Assembly: GCA_027026755.1 (NCBI GenBank)
Contig: JALVNE010000054.1
Coordinates: forward strand, 1 to 48,169
Length of the DNA: 48,169 bases
Source of the DNA: Sedimenticola sp.
GTDB taxonomy: Bacteria; Pseudomonadota; Gammaproteobacteria; Chromatiales; Chromatiaceae
Direction: 5' to 3'
Shown here piece after piece: positions 29,933 to 40,127 of this stretch. Made by a program: the position numbers and the translations under genes. Position 1 is the first letter of the stretch. Each line of letters begins with the position of its first letter. The notes beneath the pieces were generated by a model. It ran no database searches. It worked only from the letters and a program-made list of their open reading frames with translations, and was not told the origin of the DNA.

Positions 29933-30580
29933 CTATACGGAACGCAGCCAGTCCGGGATCTCGCCCAGTCGGTCGAAGACCGCCAGGGCGCCTTCTTTTT
30001 GCAGACGCTCGGGCGCATGCACGCCGTAGCTGACGCCCACGGCATGGCTGCCGGCATTGGCCGCCATCTGCATGTCGTATTCCGTATCGCCCACCACCAG
30101 GGTTCTGTCCTTTTCCGCGCCCAGGTAGTCGATCACATCCAGCAGCATCTGCGGATGGGGCTTGGAAAAGGCCTCATCGGCACAACGGGTATACTGAAAG
30201 ACATCACCCAGCCCCGTGTGTTCGAGTTCCATGTCCAGCCCCCGGCGGCTCTTGCCCGTGGCCACGGCCAACAGATAATCCTGTGACGCCAGGGTTTCCA
30301 GTAACGCCCTGGCCCCGGGAAACAGGGGCGAGGGAGGACGCGCCGGATCGAGAAAATACCTGCGATACCGGTCTGCCAGGGCATTCACCTGCGCCTCGTC
30401 CGCTTCCGGGAACAGGCGAGCGACGGCCTGGTGCAGGTCCAGACCAATGACGTCTCTGGCCCGGGCCTCGTCCGGCACGGCGTGCCCCAGATCCACCGCC
30501 GCCTTTTGCAGGCACTGCACGATGGTGGCCTCGGAATCCATGAGGGTCCCGTCCCAGTCGAAAACGATCAGTTCATACAT
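29933..30580 (-). CDS. HAD superfamily hydrolase, phosphoglycolate-phosphatase-like
   Basis: The 215-residue enzyme starts MYELIVFDWDGTLMDSEA, with catalytic Asp residues in DWDGT (motif I). Motif II lies in LLAVATGKSRRGLDMEL, and motif III/IV in FSKPHPQMLLDVI and LVVGDTEYDMQMAANAG. It belongs to the Gph/YfbT-like HAD-IA group; the substrate is not known. It overlaps the rluC end by eight bases. The rluC-HAD pairing is common in gammaproteobacteria, but I know of no established joint function. Confidence 0.92.
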   Translation of the reverse strand: MYELIVFDWDGTLMDSEATIVQCLQKAAVDLGHAVPDEARARDVIGLDLHQAVARLFPEADEAQVNALADRYRRYFLDPARPPSPLFPGARALLETLASQDYLLAVATGKSRRGLDMELEHTGLGDVFQYTRCADEAFSKPHPQMLLDVIDYLGAEKDRTLVVGDTEYDMQMAANAGSHAVGVSYGVHAPERLQKEGALAVFDRLGEIPDWLRSV

Positions 30581-31517
30581 CCAGTCTTTCCAGCAGTTGT
30601 TGCAGTTCCGGCGCCAGAGGCGCGTCGAAGGCATAAGGCGCCTTCCTGTCCGGCCAGGGAAAACGCAAACTGGCCGCGTGCAGGAACAGGCGTTTCAGCC
30701 CCAGCTTGCGGAACTGGCGGTTGGCCTGTTCATCTCCATATTTCTCGTCACCCAGGATTGGGGTGCCCAGGTACTGGGCATGCACCCTTATCTGATGGGT
30801 ACGGCCGGTCTTGAGTTCCGCTTCCACAAGCGTCGCATCGGCAAAACGTCTGACCACCCAGAATTCCGTGTGGGCCGCCTTGCCCGCCGCGTCCACACGC
30901 ACCACCCGCTCGCCACTCTTGAGGGTATTCTTCTTCAGGGGGGCCTTCACCTGCTGGCGATCCCGGTTCCAGCGACCGGCCAGCAGAGCGAGATAACGTT
31001 TGCGCACCCGCCCTTCCCGCTGCAGCTGCTGCAGGGTACGCAGGGCGCTGCGGCGGCGCGCCAGCATCAGGCAACCCGAGGTATCCCGGTCCAGGCGGTG
31101 CGCCAGCTCCAGGGACTTTTCCCCGGGTCTGCTGGCCCGCAGCAATTCGATGACGCCAAAGGATATACCACTGCCCCCATGCACGGCCAGGCCGGATTCC
31201 TTATTTACAATCAACAATAATTTGTCTTCATATATTATTGATTTCTCTATTTTTTCTATCTGCCACGCTGGCGGCGCGCCCGCCTCGGCCGCCTCAGGCA
31301 AACGCACCGGTGGAATACGCACCACATCTCCCGCGACCAGCTTCCTGCCCGCCTTGGCCCGCCCCTTGTTGATCCGCACTTCCCCCTTGCGCAGCAGGCG
31401 GTACACCAGGGTGCGCGGCACGCCCTTGAGTTCACGCAACAGGAAGTTGTCGATACGCTGACCGTCGCCCCGTTCATCGACGGTGACATGGCGCACACGG
31501 GGAGTCTTGTCGTTCAT
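30573..31517 (-). CDS. rluC: 23S rRNA pseudouridine synthase (RluC type)
   Basis: The 314-residue version starts MNDKTPRVRHVTVDERGDGQRIDNFLL, beginning an S4 RNA-binding domain. The RluA-family catalytic motif is LAHRLDRDTSGCLMLA, and TGRTHQIRVHAQYLGTPILGD follows. RluC makes three pseudouridines in 23S rRNA. An ATG at 31547 would add 10 residues but overlaps a consensus -10 box (TATAAT, 31551-31546), so the downstream start is preferred. It is divergent from rne, as in E. coli. Confidence 0.93.
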   Translation of the reverse strand: MNDKTPRVRHVTVDERGDGQRIDNFLLRELKGVPRTLVYRLLRKGEVRINKGRAKAGRKLVAGDVVRIPPVRLPEAAEAGAPPAWQIEKIEKSIIYEDKLLLIVNKESGLAVHGGSGISFGVIELLRASRPGEKSLELAHRLDRDTSGCLMLARRRSALRTLQQLQREGRVRKRYLALLAGRWNRDRQQVKAPLKKNTLKSGERVVRVDAAGKAAHTEFWVVRRFADATLVEAELKTGRTHQIRVHAQYLGTPILGDEKYGDEQANRQFRKLGLKRLFLHAASLRFPWPDRKAPYAFDAPLAPELQQLLERLDV

Positions 31518-32197
31518 GGCGGCGGGAAAGATAGAGGAAACGCGCATTATACTCGCAGGACAAAGTCGTAAAAGCCCTGCCCCGGGCTGGAATCGGAAAA
31601 ACCGCGGCGCATTGGACTATGTTGCTGATTTTTGGTATATTTCGCGGGCAAAAGTTCGCCTTGCGTTCTTTTTCGGATTTTCCGGTGCCCTGTCAGCCCT
31701 GGCTCGCCAGATATTCTGCGACCCAACGACGGGGCGCCTGCGGGATGATGTATCCCGATTGCAGACTGCCCGACACGCCCCAGGCCTCCGGCAACCCGCA
31801 TGTCCATCATCCCCCTGAAATCACCCTGGCAGGCCGTTGAGAAAGCCCTACCCTGGACTTTCCCGACCACGGCTTCTTGAGCCACGCACAGGGCGTTTTC
31901 ACTTGCACCAAAGATACATCGAGAGATCATCGCCCCGGCGGTGGTCATGGATAGGTTTTTGAGCGATACGGATTGCCCGGCCGGCATTTCCATGCCGGCA
32001 TGTACAGGAAAGACTGCGGCCTGACCGTCAAGAATCAGGCGTGACTCGCGCGCCCCGGCTGAGAACCGCCGAATTGGGATGCCAGCACGCCATTTGACAC
32101 CAGCCGCCTGAGGTTCCGCGCATATGGAACAGCAGCTTCAGGTGACAGTTCTCCCCTGTCCGGCAGGCCGTGCGCTTGACACAGGACAACAGATTTC
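31518..32197. promoter_or_regulatory. rluC/rne divergent control region and rne leader
   Basis: These 680 bp hold no convincing gene; the frame at 31547-31993 (-) has no family features. On the minus side TATAAT at 31551-31546 is the likely rluC -10. On the plus side TTGGAC (31612-31617) and TATATT (31636-31641), 18 bp apart, are a candidate rne promoter. It would give a roughly 550-nt leader. The leader contains U-rich stretches and a perfect GCCGGCA-TTTCCA-TGCCGGC hairpin (31980-31999). Long structured rne leaders mediate RNase E autoregulation in E. coli. Confidence 0.6.
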
Positions 32198-35038
32198 ATG
32201 AAAAGAATGCTGATCAACGCAACTCAGCCGGAAGAGTTGCGCGTGGCCATCGTGGACGGCCAGAAACTCTACAACCTCGATATCGAAAGCCCTGGCCGGG
32301 AACGCAAGAAGGCCAACATCTACAAGGGCAGGATCACCCGGGTGGAGCCCAGCCTGGAAGCCGCCTTCATCGACTACGGTGCTGAACGCCACGGCTTCCT
32401 GCCCCTGAAGGAAGTAGCCCACAGTTATTTCGACCCCAAATCCCTGGAAGGCAACAAGCGCCCCAGTATCCGCGAGGCCCTGCGCGAAGGTCAGGAAATC
32501 ACCATCCAGATCGAGAAGGAGGAACGCGGCAACAAGGGCGCGGCCCTGACCACTTTCATCTCCCTGGCGGGCCGTTACCTGGTGCTCATGCCCAACAATC
32601 CCCGCGCCGGGGGCGTGTCCCGGCGCATCGAGGGCCAGGAGCGCACCGAGCTGAAGAAGGCCATGAGCCAGCTGGAGGTCCCCGAGGGCATGGGGCTGAT
32701 CGTGCGCACCGCGGGGGTGGGCAAGAGCGCCGAGGAACTGCAATGGGATCTGGACTATCTGTTGCAGCTGTGGAGCGCCATAGAAACCTCCACCCGGGAG
32801 CGCAAGGCCCCCTTCCTGGTTTACCAGGACAGCAACGTCATCATCCGCTCCATGCGCGACTACCTGCGCGCCGACATCGGTGAGATCCTCATCGACAACC
32901 CCGAGGTCTATGCCGAGGCCAGGCAGTTCATCGAGCAGGTCATGCCCCGTTACATCAAGCAGCTCAAGCTGTACGAGGACGAGGTACCCCTGTTCTCCCG
33001 CTACCAGATCGAGTCCCAGATCGAAACGGCCTTCCAGCGTGAGGTGCGTCTGCCTTCCGGCGGCTCCATCGTCATCGATCCCACGGAAGCCCTGACATCC
33101 ATCGACATCAACTCGGCCCGGGCCACCAAGGGCAGCAACATCGAGGACACGGCCCTGACCACCAACCTCGAAGCCTCCGAGGAGATCGCCCGTCAGCTGC
33201 GCCTGCGGGACATGGGTGGGCTGTTCGTCATCGACTACATCGACATGGGCCCATCCAAGAACCAGCGCCAGGTGGAAAACCGCCTGCGCGAAGCCATGAA
33301 GGAAGACCGCGCCCGGGTGCGCATCGGCCGCATCTCCCGTTTCGGCCTGCTGGAAATGTCCCGTCAGCGGCTGCGGCCTTCCCTGGGCGAGTCCGCTCAC
33401 CAGGTCTGCCCACGCTGTGACGGCCAGGGACACATCCGCGACGTGGAATCCCTGTCCCTGTCCATCCTGCGCATCATCGAGGAAGAAGCCCTCAAGGAAA
33501 ACACCGGCCGGGTGCAGGCCCAGCTGCCGGTGGAAGTCGCCACCTTCCTGCTCAATGAAAAGCGCCAGCCCATTTCCGAGATCGAGTCACGCCACAACAT
33601 CAGCGTGGTGCTCATTCCCAACAAGCACCTGGAAACGCCCCATTACAGCATCGAGCGCATCCGCCGCCAGGACCTGCCCAAGGAAACCAGCTCCAGCTAC
33701 AACATGATCGCCGAGCCCGAGGTGGCCGCGGCGGCCAGCCAGGAACAGCAGCGCCGGCAGATCGAACAACCTGCAGTGAAGAACATCACCCCTGCCCCGC
33801 GCGAAGCCACGCCTGAACCCGCTCCGAACAAGGACAAGCCTGAAGGCGGTTTCATCAAACGCCTGTTTTCCATCTTTACTTCAGCAGCCGAAGAGGAAAC
33901 AGCTCAAAAGGAAGAAGAACCCGTCAAGTCCAAACAGGCAGGAAACGGCAGCCGTCGGGGCGAAAATGCCCGTGGCAGCAACCGCAACGGCCGGGACAGA
34001 AATGCCTCCGGAAAAAAAGCCCAGCAACAGAAATCCCGCGGGCAACAGAAGAAACAGGAGCAGAAGACAGGGCAGAAACGCACTGACAAGGATAACAGCA
34101 AGGATCAGCAGGAAAAACGCAGTGGCTCCGGCCAGAAACGGGGCCGCCGTGGCGGCCGGGGAAGAGGCCGCGGTCCCGGCACCCGGCAGAGCCAGGTACG
34201 CCAGGCCCAGGACGAGAACAGACAGGATGCTTCTTCCTCCGCTGACCAGCAAGCGGATACTGGCTCAAAACCGGCGCAACAGGCCTCGGCAAGCCGTCAG
34301 AAGCCTGTAAGCGACAAGGGCAAGGAGGGATCCGCAAAGAGCGCGACCGAATCCGGCAAGATCAAGCGCACCATCTCTTCAGGCAGCCTGAAGTCCAAAT
34401 CATCCGTTCCCCGGCTAGACGAGGTAAACAAGCCCGCTGAGAAAGCAGCCCGTGAGGAACACCCGGATCAGCCAAAACAGGACGCCCCCGCGCCGGCAGC
34501 GGAGAACAGGTCCGCGCAGAAGGCTGATGCGTCATCCGGGACGAGCGCCGCCCAGGAGGCTCAACCGGCCACCAGGCCATCTTCTCCTCAAGCCGGGGAA
34601 GGCAAAGCATCCCGTGAAGCCAAACCTCCGGTTCCAGTCAAGGAGAAAATAACCGCCCTGGTCCCGGCTGCCCCGCCGGTTGTCAGCGAACCCTCCGGGG
34701 AAGTCTCCGAAAAAAAGGCTGCCACGGAGAATGTGGACAAACCGGAAATGACTGAAACAGCCGAGAAGAAAAGCACACCCCGGAAGAAGGTGGCCAAGAA
34801 AAAAACGGCCAAGAAAAAGACAGCCAAGAAAAAGGTGGCCAAGAAGAAGGTGGTATCCAAGGATGAAGCCCCCGTGGAAGACAAGGCGTCAGCCGGGGAG
34901 ACAGCACCAAATGTCCCCAAGCCGCAGCCAGCGGAGAAGACAGCAGCTTCCACGGAACAAGCATCTGCGGACACTCCCACCGCGGAGCCCTCCCCCCCGG
35001 TGGTGGACAAGCCCAGCGAACAGGAGCCGAAGGACTGA
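32198..35038 (+). CDS. rne: Ribonuclease E
   Basis: The 946-residue endoribonuclease organises the RNA degradosome. It starts [30 protein letters not shown], essentially the E. coli N-terminus. The S1 domain is [31 protein letters not shown], and the catalytic DNase-I-like region has [13 protein letters not shown] and [10 protein letters not shown] with metal-binding Asp. The zinc link CPRCDG is near 404. After about residue 520 the protein becomes a disordered scaffold. It contains an FIKRLFSIF amphipathic segment that may bind the membrane, an [12 protein letters not shown]-type arginine patch, and lysine-rich KKKTAKKK repeats near the C-terminus. Confidence 0.97.
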   Translation: MKRMLINATQPEELRVAIVDGQKLYNLDIESPGRERKKANIYKGRITRVEPSLEAAFIDYGAERHGFLPLKEVAHSYFDPKSLEGNKRPSIREALREGQEITIQIEKEERGNKGAALTTFISLAGRYLVLMPNNPRAGGVSRRIEGQERTELKKAMSQLEVPEGMGLIVRTAGVGKSAEELQWDLDYLLQLWSAIETSTRERKAPFLVYQDSNVIIRSMRDYLRADIGEILIDNPEVYAEARQFIEQVMPRYIKQLKLYEDEVPLFSRYQIESQIETAFQREVRLPSGGSIVIDPTEALTSIDINSARATKGSNIEDTALTTNLEASEEIARQLRLRDMGGLFVIDYIDMGPSKNQRQVENRLREAMKEDRARVRIGRISRFGLLEMSRQRLRPSLGESAHQVCPRCDGQGHIRDVESLSLSILRIIEEEALKENTGRVQAQLPVEVATFLLNEKRQPISEIESRHNISVVLIPNKHLETPHYSIERIRRQDLPKETSSSYNMIAEPEVAAAASQEQQRRQIEQPAVKNITPAPREATPEPAPNKDKPEGGFIKRLFSIFTSAAEEETAQKEEEPVKSKQAGNGSRRGENARGSNRNGRDRNASGKKAQQQKSRGQQKKQEQKTGQKRTDKDNSKDQQEKRSGSGQKRGRRGGRGRGRGPGTRQSQVRQAQDENRQDASSSADQQADTGSKPAQQASASRQKPVSDKGKEGSAKSATESGKIKRTISSGSLKSKSSVPRLDEVNKPAEKAAREEHPDQPKQDAPAPAAENRSAQKADASSGTSAAQEAQPATRPSSPQAGEGKASREAKPPVPVKEKITALVPAAPPVVSEPSGEVSEKKAATENVDKPEMTETAEKKSTPRKKVAKKKTAKKKTAKKKVAKKKVVSKDEAPVEDKASAGETAPNVPKPQPAEKTAASTEQASADTPTAEPSPPVVDKPSEQEPKD

Positions 35039-35060
35039 AACAGGTTTCCTGTGCAATGAA

Positions 35061-35086
35061 AAAGGCCGCTCATCGCGGCCTTTTTC
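35061..35086. terminator. Bidirectional intrinsic terminator after rne
   Basis: AAGGCCGC-TCATC-GCGGCCTT (35062-35082) is flanked by A's upstream and a T run downstream (35081-35085), so it can terminate both rne (+) and the convergent phosphatase operon (-). Confidence 0.92.
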
Positions 35087-35108
35087 ATTCTGGTCGATTG
35101 CTTCCATC

Positions 35109-35588
35109 CTACAAATGCCTGTTGCGAATCTCCTCCAGCAGGCCCCGGGACGCGGCTTCCACCATGTCGAATACCCGTTCGAAGCCCTGCTCGCCTCCAT
35201 AATAGGGATCCGGCACTTCATCGATCCCGTAGTCGGTGGCGAAATCCATGAACAGCCGCAGCTTGTCCTCATTGCCGGCAGGACAAAGCTGGGAAAGAAT
35301 CTCCAGGTTCTCCCTGTCCATGGCCAGGATGTAATCGAAGCGGTGAAAATCCTCCACCTCCACCTGCCGGCCCCGCAGATCCGACAGGTCGATGTTCCGG
35401 CGGGAAGCCGTGGCCTGGGCGCGGGAATCCGGGGGCTGTCCCACATGGTAGGCATGGGTGCCGGCGGAATCGATGGCAATCTTGTCTTCCAACCCCTCGT
35501 TCTTGACCAGCTTGCGAAACACGCCGTGGGCCGTGGGGGAGCGGCAGATGTTGCCCATGCAGACAAAGAGCACCGACACCTCAGCCAT
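35109..35588 (-). CDS. Low-molecular-weight protein tyrosine phosphatase
   Basis: The 159-residue protein begins MAEVSVLFVCMGNICRSPTAHGVF, containing the active-site P-loop CMGNICRS (C-X5-R-S). The general-acid loop is near DEVPDPYYGG. It is full length for the family (about 155). Relatives act in exopolysaccharide control or, as a related fold, in arsenate reduction. The VPDPY Asp loop favours true tyrosine phosphatase activity. Its start overlaps the copper chaperone gene by eight bases, making it the last gene of the copper operon, which is an unusual association. Confidence 0.93.
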   Translation of the reverse strand: MAEVSVLFVCMGNICRSPTAHGVFRKLVKNEGLEDKIAIDSAGTHAYHVGQPPDSRAQATASRRNIDLSDLRGRQVEVEDFHRFDYILAMDRENLEILSQLCPAGNEDKLRLFMDFATDYGIDEVPDPYYGGEQGFERVFDMVEAASRGLLEEIRNRHL

Positions 35589-35790
35589 CGACGCTGGCCT
35601 CGTATCCGGCTTCTTTCACCGCGGCGATGAGGGCGGAGACATCGGCATCTCCCTTGACCAGGGCGCCGCCGGGCTCCAGGGTCACTTCTGCTTCGATGAC
35701 GCCGGGCACGGCCTCCAGGGCCTTCTTGGTGTGGGCCACGCAATGACCGCAGGTCATGCCAGTGATCTTGAGTCGGGTTTCGGAAGACAT
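35581..35790 (-). CDS. copZ: Copper chaperone (heavy-metal-associated domain)
   Basis: This 69-residue single HMA domain starts MSSETRLKITGMTCGHCVAHTKKALEAV. The GMTCGHC motif binds Cu(I) through two cysteines. The frame is open upstream, but this ATG fits the family start. It lies 11 bp downstream of the P-type ATPase, its likely delivery target, and overlaps the phosphatase gene by eight bases. Confidence 0.93.
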   Translation of the reverse strand: MSSETRLKITGMTCGHCVAHTKKALEAVPGVIEAEVTLEPGGALVKGDADVSALIAAVKEAGYEASVDG

Positions 35791-35801
35791 GGAACTACCT
35801 C

Positions 35802-38753
35802 TCAGGGATTGTCGGGTTTGAAAAAGCGCAGCCGGTTGGCATTGGTCACCACGGTAACCGACGACAGGGCCATGGCAGCGCTGGCATACATGGGCTCCAG
35901 CATCCACCCGGTCAGGGGATAGAGCAGGCCCGCCGCCAGGGGAATGCCGGTGACATTATAGATGAAGGCGCCAAACAGGTTCTGCTTGATGTTGCGCAGG
36001 GTGGCGGTGGAGATGGCAATGGCGGTGCTGACATTGGCCAGGGAATCGCCCGCCAGGGTGATGTCCGCGTTGTCTATGGCCACATCCGTACCGCTGCCGA
36101 TGGCAAAACCCGTGTCCGCCTGGGCCAGGGCAGGCGCATCGTTCACGCCGTCACCCACCATGCCCACCTTGCAGCCCTGGGCCTGCAGGGCTTTCACCAC
36201 CTCGAGCTTGTCCTCGGGCAGCACCTCGCTGTGCACTTCGGCAATACCCAGGGACTCGGCCACCGCCCTGGCGGTCACCGCGTTGTCCCCGGTACACATG
36301 ACCAGGGTCACGCCCCGTTTCTGCAGGGCCTGCACCGCCGCAGGTGTGTCCTCGCGAATGGGGTCGCGCAGGATGAGCAGTCCCTGCAGGCGCTCGCCGG
36401 AAGCCAGCCAGATGGGAGTGCCCCCCTGCCGCGCTTCCTGTTCCGCCTTTTCCAGAAGATCGTCCGTGAGGCTGATACCGGCCTCACGCAGGAAATGCTG
36501 ATTCCCCAGCAAGGCCATTTCCCCGTGGATACGGGCCCGGATGCCACGACCGGAAACGGCGGCAAAGTCCTCTATGGTCTGGTTCTGCAAACCCCGCGCC
36601 TGGGCCGCCTTGACGATGGCTTCCCCCAGGGGATGCTCCGACTGGCTCTCCAGGCTGGCCGCCAGCACCAGCAGTTCATCCTCCGTCATCTTTCCCGCGG
36701 GATGAACAGCCGTCACCTCGGGCCGTCCCCGGGTCAGGGTGCCGGTCTTGTCCACCACCAGATGGGTGAGACTGGAGGCGCTCTGCAAGGCCTCGCTGTT
36801 GCGAATGAGGATATTGAGCTGGGCGGCCCGGCCAGTGCCCATCATGATGGCAATGGGGGTGGCCAGCCCCAGGGCGCAGGGACAGGCGATGACCAGCACG
36901 GCAATGCCTGCCGTGAGAGCGTAGGCCAGGGAAGGCTCCGGGCCGACGAAATACCACAGGGCAAAGGCGCTGATGGCGATGAGAATGACGATGGGCACGA
37001 ACACCGCGGATACCTTGTCCACCAGGCGGCCGATGGCCGGTTTGCTAAGCTGGGCCTTTTTCACCATGTCGATGATATGCGACAAGGTGGTGTCGCTGGC
37101 CGGACGGCTCACTTCCAGAACGAAACTGCCGTTGAGATTGCGGGTGCCGCCGATAGCCTCGTCTCCCGCCTGCATCTCCACGGGAATGGGCTCCCCCGTG
37201 AGCAGGGATTCATCCACGCTGGAGCTGCCTTCGACAATCACACCATCGATAGGAACCGTTTCTCCCGGCCGCACGCGCAGCTTGTCCCCGGGGCGTAACA
37301 GGGAAACGGGCAGTTCCACTTCCTCGTCATCGACAAGGACATTGGCGGTCTTGGGCGCCAGCTTGAGCAGGGAGCCAATGGCCTCGGAAGTGGTGCGTTT
37401 CGCCCGCACTTCAAGGGCATGCCCCAGTTGCAGGAAGGCCAGGATGAGCACGGAGGCATCCAGGTACAGCTTGGGACTGCCGGGGATGAAATCCGGGTCG
37501 ATGATGAACAGCACGGAGGACAGCCAAGCCGCCGAGGTGCCCAGAGCCACCAGGGTATCCATGTTGGCAGACAGATGCCGCGCCTGCCGGATGGCAGTGC
37601 GGTAGTAGTTGCGTCCGCTGAACCACATGGTGAACAACACAATAAGGGCGATGCCGCCCCAGACCACCTGGCCGCTCACGCCCAGGGGCGTGGTTGGCGC
37701 CTCGAGTTCCGGCAGCAGATCCAGCCATTCAGCGGCGATGAGGGCGCCGCCCACCAGACCGGCCACCAGAGCGCGCTGCCAGGAACGGCGGATCTCCCGC
37801 CGGGCCTGTTCCGCCTGCTCCACATAGGGATCGACGAACTGTTCCTCCACCACCGCCTGCAGCCCCTTGCGGCGCAGGCCAAGCACCACCCTTGCCGGGT
37901 GTTCCGTGGTGCGTACCACCAGCAGGGGCCAGTGGTCGTCCACCAACCATTCATCAATAGACAACAGCTCGTTCAAGGCAGCCAGCGCCCCTTCCCTGTT
38001 ACCCTCATCCAGAAAACGCAGACGGAACTCGCCAGGCGTCTCACGGCTTTCCAGCCGCCTGGCCGCGTATCCCTGGTCGATGACGGCGTTCACCACTTCA
38101 TCGGGATTGCCGCCGCGCACCAGGGCACGTTTTTCCACCAGATTCACGGAAACATCCTGAACGCCGGGAACCGCCCTGATGGCCTTCTCCACCGTGGCCA
38201 CGCAGCTGGAACAGGTCATGTCGTCTATGCCGATCTCGTAGCCGTCATCGGCCATGCTGCCAGTCGGTATCAGCCGGGCGGGATAGCCCTGATCGATGAT
38301 GGCTGCCACCACTTTCTCCGGGTCGCCCCCGACCACCAGGGCGCTCTGATCGACCAGATCCACGGCGGCTTCCTCCACCCCGGGAACGGACAGAATGGCC
38401 TTTTCCACCCGGCCCACGCAGCTGGCGCAGGTCATGTCTTCCACCCGCAGCCTGTAGGCTCCGGATTTCACCCGGGGTTTTGCAGCAGCCGTTTCCGGCT
38501 CGGGAATGGGACAGCTCTCGGGAATCTCCGGTAAGGGCTGGGCCGGATAACCGGCTTCGGACACGGCAGCCACCACCTGGCTGGGACGTCCGCCCTGGAC
38601 ACTCAGGGTGCCGGCCTCCAGATCCACCTGGGCCTGGCGCACGCCATCGACGGCCAGGGCGGCCTTTTCCACCCGGGCCGAGCAATGACCGCAGGTCATC
38701 CCTTCGACTTTCAGAACATAATGTTCGGGAATGCTCGTATCTTCCTGGGTCAT
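35802..38753 (-). CDS. copA: Copper-translocating P-type ATPase with three N-terminal HMA domains
   Basis: The 983-residue ATPase starts [18 protein letters not shown], with AGAGG seven bases upstream; an upstream GTG at 38786 is less likely. Three metal-binding domains carry GMTCGHC (18-24), DMTCASC and DMTCSSC (to about 184). A fourth ferredoxin-like stretch (about 241-303) has no CxxC. Eight predicted helices include the transport site [24 protein letters not shown] (phosphorylated Asp) and [10 protein letters not shown] are all present. It exports Cu(I) from the cytoplasm. Because the multicopper oxidase upstream is also conventionally CopA, the two should not be confused. Confidence 0.95.
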   Translation of the reverse strand: MTQEDTSIPEHYVLKVEGMTCGHCSARVEKAALAVDGVRQAQVDLEAGTLSVQGGRPSQVVAAVSEAGYPAQPLPEIPESCPIPEPETAAAKPRVKSGAYRLRVEDMTCASCVGRVEKAILSVPGVEEAAVDLVDQSALVVGGDPEKVVAAIIDQGYPARLIPTGSMADDGYEIGIDDMTCSSCVATVEKAIRAVPGVQDVSVNLVEKRALVRGGNPDEVVNAVIDQGYAARRLESRETPGEFRLRFLDEGNREGALAALNELLSIDEWLVDDHWPLLVVRTTEHPARVVLGLRRKGLQAVVEEQFVDPYVEQAEQARREIRRSWQRALVAGLVGGALIAAEWLDLLPELEAPTTPLGVSGQVVWGGIALIVLFTMWFSGRNYYRTAIRQARHLSANMDTLVALGTSAAWLSSVLFIIDPDFIPGSPKLYLDASVLILAFLQLGHALEVRAKRTTSEAIGSLLKLAPKTANVLVDDEEVELPVSLLRPGDKLRVRPGETVPIDGVIVEGSSSVDESLLTGEPIPVEMQAGDEAIGGTRNLNGSFVLEVSRPASDTTLSHIIDMVKKAQLSKPAIGRLVDKVSAVFVPIVILIAISAFALWYFVGPEPSLAYALTAGIAVLVIACPCALGLATPIAIMMGTGRAAQLNILIRNSEALQSASSLTHLVVDKTGTLTRGRPEVTAVHPAGKMTEDELLVLAASLESQSEHPLGEAIVKAAQARGLQNQTIEDFAAVSGRGIRARIHGEMALLGNQHFLREAGISLTDDLLEKAEQEARQGGTPIWLASGERLQGLLILRDPIREDTPAAVQALQKRGVTLVMCTGDNAVTARAVAESLGIAEVHSEVLPEDKLEVVKALQAQGCKVGMVGDGVNDAPALAQADTGFAIGSGTDVAIDNADITLAGDSLANVSTAIAISTATLRNIKQNLFGAFIYNVTGIPLAAGLLYPLTGWMLEPMYASAAMALSSVTVVTNANRLRFFKPDNP

Positions 38754-38801
38754 GCCGGTACCTCTGGTTGATTCTTGGGCGTTCACATCATAATGATGCC
38801 G

Positions 38802-39272
38802 TCAACGACTGGCGTAGATGCCGGTTCTGCCCGTGCTGGTGAAGCTGATGATGTCATAGGGATCCTTGCGGAAACCTTCCATGCCGGGTGAGCCCATGGG
38901 CATGCCGGGAACCGCCACGCCCGCAATATCCGGTTTTTCCTCGAGTAACCGTTTTACCACGTCCGCGGGCACGTGCCCTTCCACCACATAGCCACCAATC
39001 CTGGCGGTATGACAGGAACGCAGGCGTTGTGGAACGCCATACTCATCTTTCTTCGGGGTGACATTGTACTGCTCATGCACCTCTACGCTGAAGCCAGCAT
39101 CACGCATGTGTTGCACCCACTTCTTGCAGCAGCCACAGGTCGGGCTCTTGTACACGACCAGATTTTCCGCCTGGGAAGTATCGGGCTGAAAGCCCAGCAC
39201 CAACAGCCCTGCCACCAGGACGGTTGACAGAACCATCCACAAGACAGGTTTGTTTTTGTTCATCTTGCTCAT
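38802..39272 (-). CDS. DUF411 periplasmic metal-binding protein
   Basis: The 156-residue protein has an N-terminal membrane/signal segment (VLWMVLSTVLVAGLLVLGF). The DUF411 core follows: VVYKSPTCGCCKKWVQHM, SCHTARIGGYVVEGHVPADVVKRLL and AVPGMPMGSPGMEG. The CGCC cysteines and the PGMPMGSPGM methionines are probable copper ligands. Such proteins accompany copper or silver resistance genes. The ATG at 39272 has a GAGG ten bases upstream; GTG 39293 and ATG 39263 are alternatives. A 142-bp gap with a REP-like structure separates it from copB. Confidence 0.9.
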   Translation of the reverse strand: MSKMNKNKPVLWMVLSTVLVAGLLVLGFQPDTSQAENLVVYKSPTCGCCKKWVQHMRDAGFSVEVHEQYNVTPKKDEYGVPQRLRSCHTARIGGYVVEGHVPADVVKRLLEEKPDIAGVAVPGMPMGSPGMEGFRKDPYDIISFTSTGRTGIYASR

Positions 39273-39308
39273 TTCATCTATTCCTCGATTCACATGAAAA
39301 ACCGCTTG

Positions 39309-39410
39309 AGCCTGCGCTTCGCCGTAGGTCGGGCTTCAGCCCGACATCCCCCTGTCGCAGGGTCAATGTCGGACTGAAGTCCGACCTACCAAAGCCCGAG
39401 TAACGCAGGC
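39309..39410. repeat. Paired REP-like palindromes inside the copper operon
   Basis: Two 24-bp units (39324-39347 and 39366-39389) are each internally palindromic (TCGGGCTTCAGCCCGA; TCGGACTGAAGTCCGA). They are also inverted relative to each other, beginning GTAGGTCGG and ending CCGACCTAC. Outer sequences GAGCCTGCG (39308-39316) and CGCAGGC (39404-39410) add further pairing. The whole block can fold as nested hairpins in the copB-DUF411 gap, where it may protect the upstream mRNA or reduce read-through. It looks like the widespread REP/BIME type. Confidence 0.85.
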
Positions 39411-39414
39411 TTGC

Positions 39415-40116
39415 TCAGAACCAGAGGCGGAAGCCGGCAACGAATTCCACGTCGCTGGTTTTTCCGCCCTCGTCCTCAGCATAATCCGCGGTCTTGCCAA
39501 ACTTGTTCCACCAGACCACGCCGACATAGGGCGCAAACTCACGCACGATCTCGTAACGCAGGCGCAGGCCCAGCTCGAGATCGGACAGGCCGGCGCCGAC
39601 ACCGGTTTCCTCATCGTCCTTGCTGTACAGGCTCATCTCCAGTTCGGGAGAGAGAATCAGCTTCTGGGTGAACAGGTACTCGTACTCTGCGGAAAACGCC
39701 GCTGCCAGGCGGCCGGATTCTCCTACATAGGCGGTGGCATCCACCTCGAACAGATAGGGAGCCAGGCCTTTTACACCCAGAGCAAACCAGTCACGATCCG
39801 GGGTGGGCCGGAAATCATGCCGCCAGCCCGCCTGCAGATCCCAGAAGGGCGCGATGGCTCGGCTGTAGAGCACTTCGACATTGCCCTCCTCGGTGCCTTC
39901 TTCGCCACGCTCACCTTCCGATTTGAGCCAGAGCTTGTTCAGGTCCTTGCCCGCCCAGGCCTGGGCATCCCAGACCAGGGCCGTGCCTTCATCCGCGTCA
40001 CGAAACTCCAGTTTGTCCATCTTCAGCATGAACAGGAAAGGATCGTCGTTCATGCCGCCTGCCAGGGCGCTTCCGGAAAGGCCCAGGGCCACTATCATTG
40101 CATTGATTCTTTTCAT
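39415..40116 (-). CDS. copB: Copper resistance protein B (outer membrane)
   Basis: The 233-residue protein starts MKRINAMIVALGLSGSALAGG, a signal peptide, with GAGGAG seven bases upstream. The mature part alternates amphipathic beta strands and ends in Phe (FVAGFRLWF), typical of an outer-membrane barrel. It has the CopB/PcoB pattern ALVWDAQAWAGKDLNKLWLKSEGER and YSRAIAPFWDLQAGWRHDF. CopB acts with multicopper oxidase CopA in periplasmic and outer-membrane copper handling. It lies 11 bp after copA; the long Met-rich N-terminal region of some CopB proteins is absent. Confidence 0.94.
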   Translation of the reverse strand: MKRINAMIVALGLSGSALAGGMNDDPFLFMLKMDKLEFRDADEGTALVWDAQAWAGKDLNKLWLKSEGERGEEGTEEGNVEVLYSRAIAPFWDLQAGWRHDFRPTPDRDWFALGVKGLAPYLFEVDATAYVGESGRLAAAFSAEYEYLFTQKLILSPELEMSLYSKDDEETGVGAGLSDLELGLRLRYEIVREFAPYVGVVWWNKFGKTADYAEDEGGKTSDVEFVAGFRLWF

Positions 40117-40127
40117 CCTGCTTCTCC

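Noticed and set aside
31547-31993. 148-codon minus-strand frame in the rne leader region
   Set aside because: No family features, no ribosome site, and it overlaps both candidate divergent promoters.
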